Shown here: positions 5,492-7,474 of the stretch, in pieces | Layout: each line of letters starts with the position of its first letter | How positions within the stretch are numbered: position 1 is the stretch's first letter | Source: JAAOYC01 sp036481345 | GTDB lineage: Archaea > Nanobdellota > Nanobdellia > Woesearchaeales > WJKL01 | NCBI GenBank assembly: GCA_036481345.1 | Contig: JAZGHU010000026.1 | Coordinates: 1-7,474, forward strand | Length of the DNA stretch: 7,474 nt | Direction: 5' to 3' | Translations under genes and position numbers: made by a program | The notes under the pieces: model-generated | Seen by the model: only the letters and a program-made list of their open reading frames with translations | Told to the model about the DNA's origin: nothing | Databases searched by the model: none

Positions 5492-7172
5492 TATTAGAAA
5501 TCCATTGCTTGATAAATTTCTGTTCATCTTCTGGGATAACATATTCTTCTGATTTATATTTAGCTTTAATATAATCCTTAAAATCAAAACTTCCAGATAA
5601 TCTTCTTGCTGAATCTAATTTCTTTCTTCCGACTCTTGCAATTGTGCAAGCATCTTCTAGATCTATCTTTCCTTCTGGAGTTTGTGATTCAATTATACCT
5701 ACTTCAACACATGATGCGATTGTTTTGAAAACTTGATTTCCTCCCTGAGAATTCTTATATTTTTCCATAAAATTAGTATAATCCATATACATATCTGCTT
5801 GAGTATCATTTATTAGATCAAGTCCACCAATAGCAGCGCACATGTAATGAGAAGTATCAAAATATTTTTTCATCAAATAAGCAACATATCTATTATCAGT
5901 TACTAATTTAATATTTGTATCTCTAGATCCCCCTCTTCTAGTAGCACCTATTTGGTATTCTGGCAGATCTAGATCTTTTTCTCTGCTGAATTCTAATGGT
6001 TTTTCTTCTAATTCTTCATCTGGATGTATAATGTTTTGCAGAGGAACATCTGGGATGCCTGTGTTTGATGCTTCTTGTGAAACAGCAGCATAAAGAAGGC
6101 CACCCAACAATAAAGCAGAAACCGCTAAAGGCTTGGTCCATTTCTTGATATGTGTTTTAATCTGTTCTCCAGTAGCTAATTCCTCAGTAACTTTATCAAA
6201 AGCATCTTTTAATTTATCTCCATCCTGAAGTTTATTTTTATAATCACAAGCACCAAATCCATTTTCCAATAATTTTCTGAATTTTTTTGGAACTTTCTTT
6301 AATTTTTCCTTTATTACTTTTTTATATTCTTCTGACCACCTTATTTCATGATAAAAATCATTGATTTTTTCATTTACAATCTTATTTACATTAGTAGGAT
6401 GTCTTTTAGCAATTGTTTCAAGATCAACTATTTCATCAATCTCTTTTTCAAAGATATACTCTCCTGTAAACATCCTATACATTATTGAACAGAAACTCCA
6501 AACATCAGAATCTTTTGATGGATGAGCATTTTTATTAAACTGACTTGGTGCTCTGATATATCTATGTCCAATATTGTCCCTTGGAGATTTAGACCGCTTT
6601 GAGATATGATCATAAGTAGCAGCTCCAAAATCACCTAGGTAAGCTTCAAGTCCTTCTAATAGCACATTGTCTGGCTTGATATCTCCATGATCTTTTTCTT
6701 TTTTATTGTGACATTCTTTGATTCCATTTGCAAGGCTTCCCATGATCTTAAGAATTCCATGCATTGTAAGTCCCTGTCCTAGATATTTTCTATCTTCTTT
6801 TCTAGCTGAACTTCCATCTGAATTTTTATCTCCAATATATTTAGCAAGATCTGTTTCATATACATGGTCCATCTTTAAGAAAAGATTTTCATTCTTGTCA
6901 GCAAACCCTTCATAATGAACATTATTAGCACAACCTGCACTTTTTCTAGCTTCTTTTTTCAATATCTTAAGTAAAGTAAGATTTCTATGCTCCATCTTTT
7001 CTTCAGCTTCTTCAATTGGATCAAGTATCTTGATAGCAACCAGCTCATCCATAAGCAAGTCTCTAGCAGCATAAACAACACCAAAATCTCCTCTACCTAG
7101 AACTCTATCATAATATACTTCAAACCGGTCATCATCAATTCTCTGTTCCAAGTTAGCTTCTTGTGTTGTCAT
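5484..7172 (-). CDS. Membrane-anchored eukaryotic-type Ser/Thr protein kinase
   Basis: A 562-residue protein. The kinase domain spans about 18-335: glycine loop LGRGDFGVVY (25-34), ATP-anchoring Lys48 in VAIKIL, probable helix-C Glu74, catalytic loop HGDIKPDNVLL (162-172, Asp164 and Asn169), DFG at 181-183, and SDVWSF (222-227). All core catalytic residues are present, so it should be active. The catalytic loop reads HGD instead of HRD (non-RD type), and the usual APE is APS (208-210), so activation may not depend on activation-loop phosphorylation. A hydrophobic segment (348-364) after a Lys-rich stretch suggests one membrane span with the kinase inside. Residues 366-562 are acidic, then helical; 478-525 resemble a cyclin/TFIIB-type repeat, which would be strange outside the cell. 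The ATG overlaps the stop of the AbrB-like gene (ATGA); no separate ribosome binding site is seen. The substrate is unknown. Confidence 0.9.
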   Translation of the reverse strand: MTTQEANLEQRIDDDRFEVYYDRVLGRGDFGVVYAARDLLMDELVAIKILDPIEEAEEKMEHRNLTLLKILKKEARKSAGCANNVHYEGFADKNENLFLKMDHVYETDLAKYIGDKNSDGSSARKEDRKYLGQGLTMHGILKIMGSLANGIKECHNKKEKDHGDIKPDNVLLEGLEAYLGDFGAATYDHISKRSKSPRDNIGHRYIRAPSQFNKNAHPSKDSDVWSFCSIMYRMFTGEYIFEKEIDEIVDLETIAKRHPTNVNKIVNEKINDFYHEIRWSEEYKKVIKEKLKKVPKKFRKLLENGFGACDYKNKLQDGDKLKDAFDKVTEELATGEQIKTHIKKWTKPLAVSALLLGGLLYAAVSQEASNTGIPDVPLQNIIHPDEELEEKPLEFSREKDLDLPEYQIGATRRGGSRDTNIKLVTDNRYVAYLMKKYFDTSHYMCAAIGGLDLINDTQADMYMDYTNFMEKYKNSQGGNQVFKTIASCVEVGIIESQTPEGKIDLEDACTIARVGRKKLDSARRLSGSFDFKDYIKAKYKSEEYVIPEDEQKFIKQWISNIR

Positions 7173-7345
7173 TTTAGCTTAAGAATCTCCTTTTTATCTT
7201 TAACTATCAACAATCCCTTTCCTTTTGGAGAATCAACTTCATGAAATCTTATTTCAGTAGAATGATCCCAGTTCAGCTTCCTAAGTAATTCAATAGGTAG
7301 GGAAACTTTATACTGGTGATTGTTTTTTGTTATTTTACGTTTCAT
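7169..7345 (-). CDS. Small AbrB/SpoVT-like DNA-binding protein
   Basis: A 58-residue protein starting MKRKITKNNHQYKVSLPIEL and continuing LLRKLNWDHSTEIRFHEVD, then KGKGLLIVKDKKEILKLK. The order of beta strand, Ser-Leu-Pro-Ile turn, short helix, acidic strand and final strand is that of AbrB/SpoVT or MazE-like swapped-hairpin domains, which bind DNA as dimers. The length is normal for a stand-alone domain. It overlaps the preceding gene by ATGA (start at 7345-7343, earlier stop at 7344-7342), and its own TGA (7171-7169) overlaps the kinase ATG in the same way. It may regulate this operon. An antitoxin-like role is possible, since such domains occur as antitoxins, but the kinase is far larger than usual toxins of that kind. 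Confidence 0.75.
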   Translation of the reverse strand: MKRKITKNNHQYKVSLPIELLRKLNWDHSTEIRFHEVDSPKGKGLLIVKDKKEILKLK

Positions 7346-7474
7346 TTACTACCACACATCTCTTTATACTCTTTTTCAATCTCTTCTGCTAGATTCTCAC
7401 ATACTTCTCTGTATTCTTTTATTTTATCTACAACTCCAATTATAATTCTGCCAACTAGAGCAGGATTTTCAGGT
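7342..7474 (-). CDS. C-terminal end of an unrecognised protein (N-terminus beyond right edge)
   Basis: An open frame enters from the right edge and ends at TGA 7344-7342. The 43 visible residues run PENPALVGRIIIGVVDKIKE, then YREVCENLAEEIEKEYKEMCGSK. They form a charged amphipathic helix with two Cys and no diagnostic motif. The stop overlaps the AbrB-like start as ATGA, the same coupling as at the next junction, which is the main reason to accept it as a real gene of this operon. Function cannot be judged from this fragment. Confidence 0.6.
   Translation of the reverse strand, partial: PENPALVGRIIIGVVDKIKEYREVCENLAEEIEKEYKEMCGSK

Noticed and set aside
1..7474. tRNA, rRNA, CRISPR array, insertion sequence, toxin-antitoxin pair
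   Set aside because: No cloverleaf-like, spaced direct-repeat or transposase signature was seen by eye; the AbrB-like protein lacks an adjacent toxin-sized partner in the window.

Overview
The window is AT-rich (roughly one third G+C by eye) and gene-dense. It is most likely archaeal: it carries an AbrB-PhoU fusion of the archaeal type behind a TATA box placed for a leaderless transcript, a second small AbrB-type protein, and PEP-synthase-like helical/swivelling-domain proteins of a kind I associate with small-genome archaea (DPANN, for example Woesearchaeota-like). The lineage is an inference from gene style, not from a marker gene.

Layout. From the right edge, a minus-strand operon reads leftwards: the C-terminal end of an unrecognised gene (7342-7474), a 58-residue AbrB-like protein (7169-7345) and a 562-residue eukaryotic-type protein kinase with one predicted membrane span (5484-7172). 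Both junctions are 4-base ATGA overlaps, so the three genes are probably translationally coupled. On the plus strand, 4577-5491 encodes the AbrB-PhoU regulator. Its last 8 bases overlap the end of the kinase gene, and it is transcribed away from a 133-base divergent promoter region (4444-4576). To the left, a second minus-strand operon starts at 4443: a 62-residue unknown protein, a short overlapping unknown ORF (4161-4286), two diverged calcineurin-like metallophosphoesterases (3243-4136 and 2248-3231), a PEP-utilising-enzyme-like protein with an intact phosphohistidine swivelling domain but no ATP-grasp domain (856-2238), and a tandem paralogue of it cut by the left edge (1-859). Spacings are 9-11 bases or a 4-base ATGA overlap.

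How the genes may work together. Nearly every recognisable product concerns phosphate: a Ser/Thr-type kinase, two phosphoesterases, two proteins related to phosphohistidine carriers, and a PhoU-type regulator. The simplest reading is a phosphorylation/phosphate-response island, with AbrB-type DNA-binding proteins regulating each arm. That link is inference from gene order. The oddest parts are the swivelling-domain proteins with no visible phosphate donor domain, the unusual metal-site residues of the two phosphoesterases, and a kinase C-terminus that looks to me like a cyclin/TFIIB-type helical repeat. No RNA genes, CRISPR arrays, insertion sequences or long repeats were seen.
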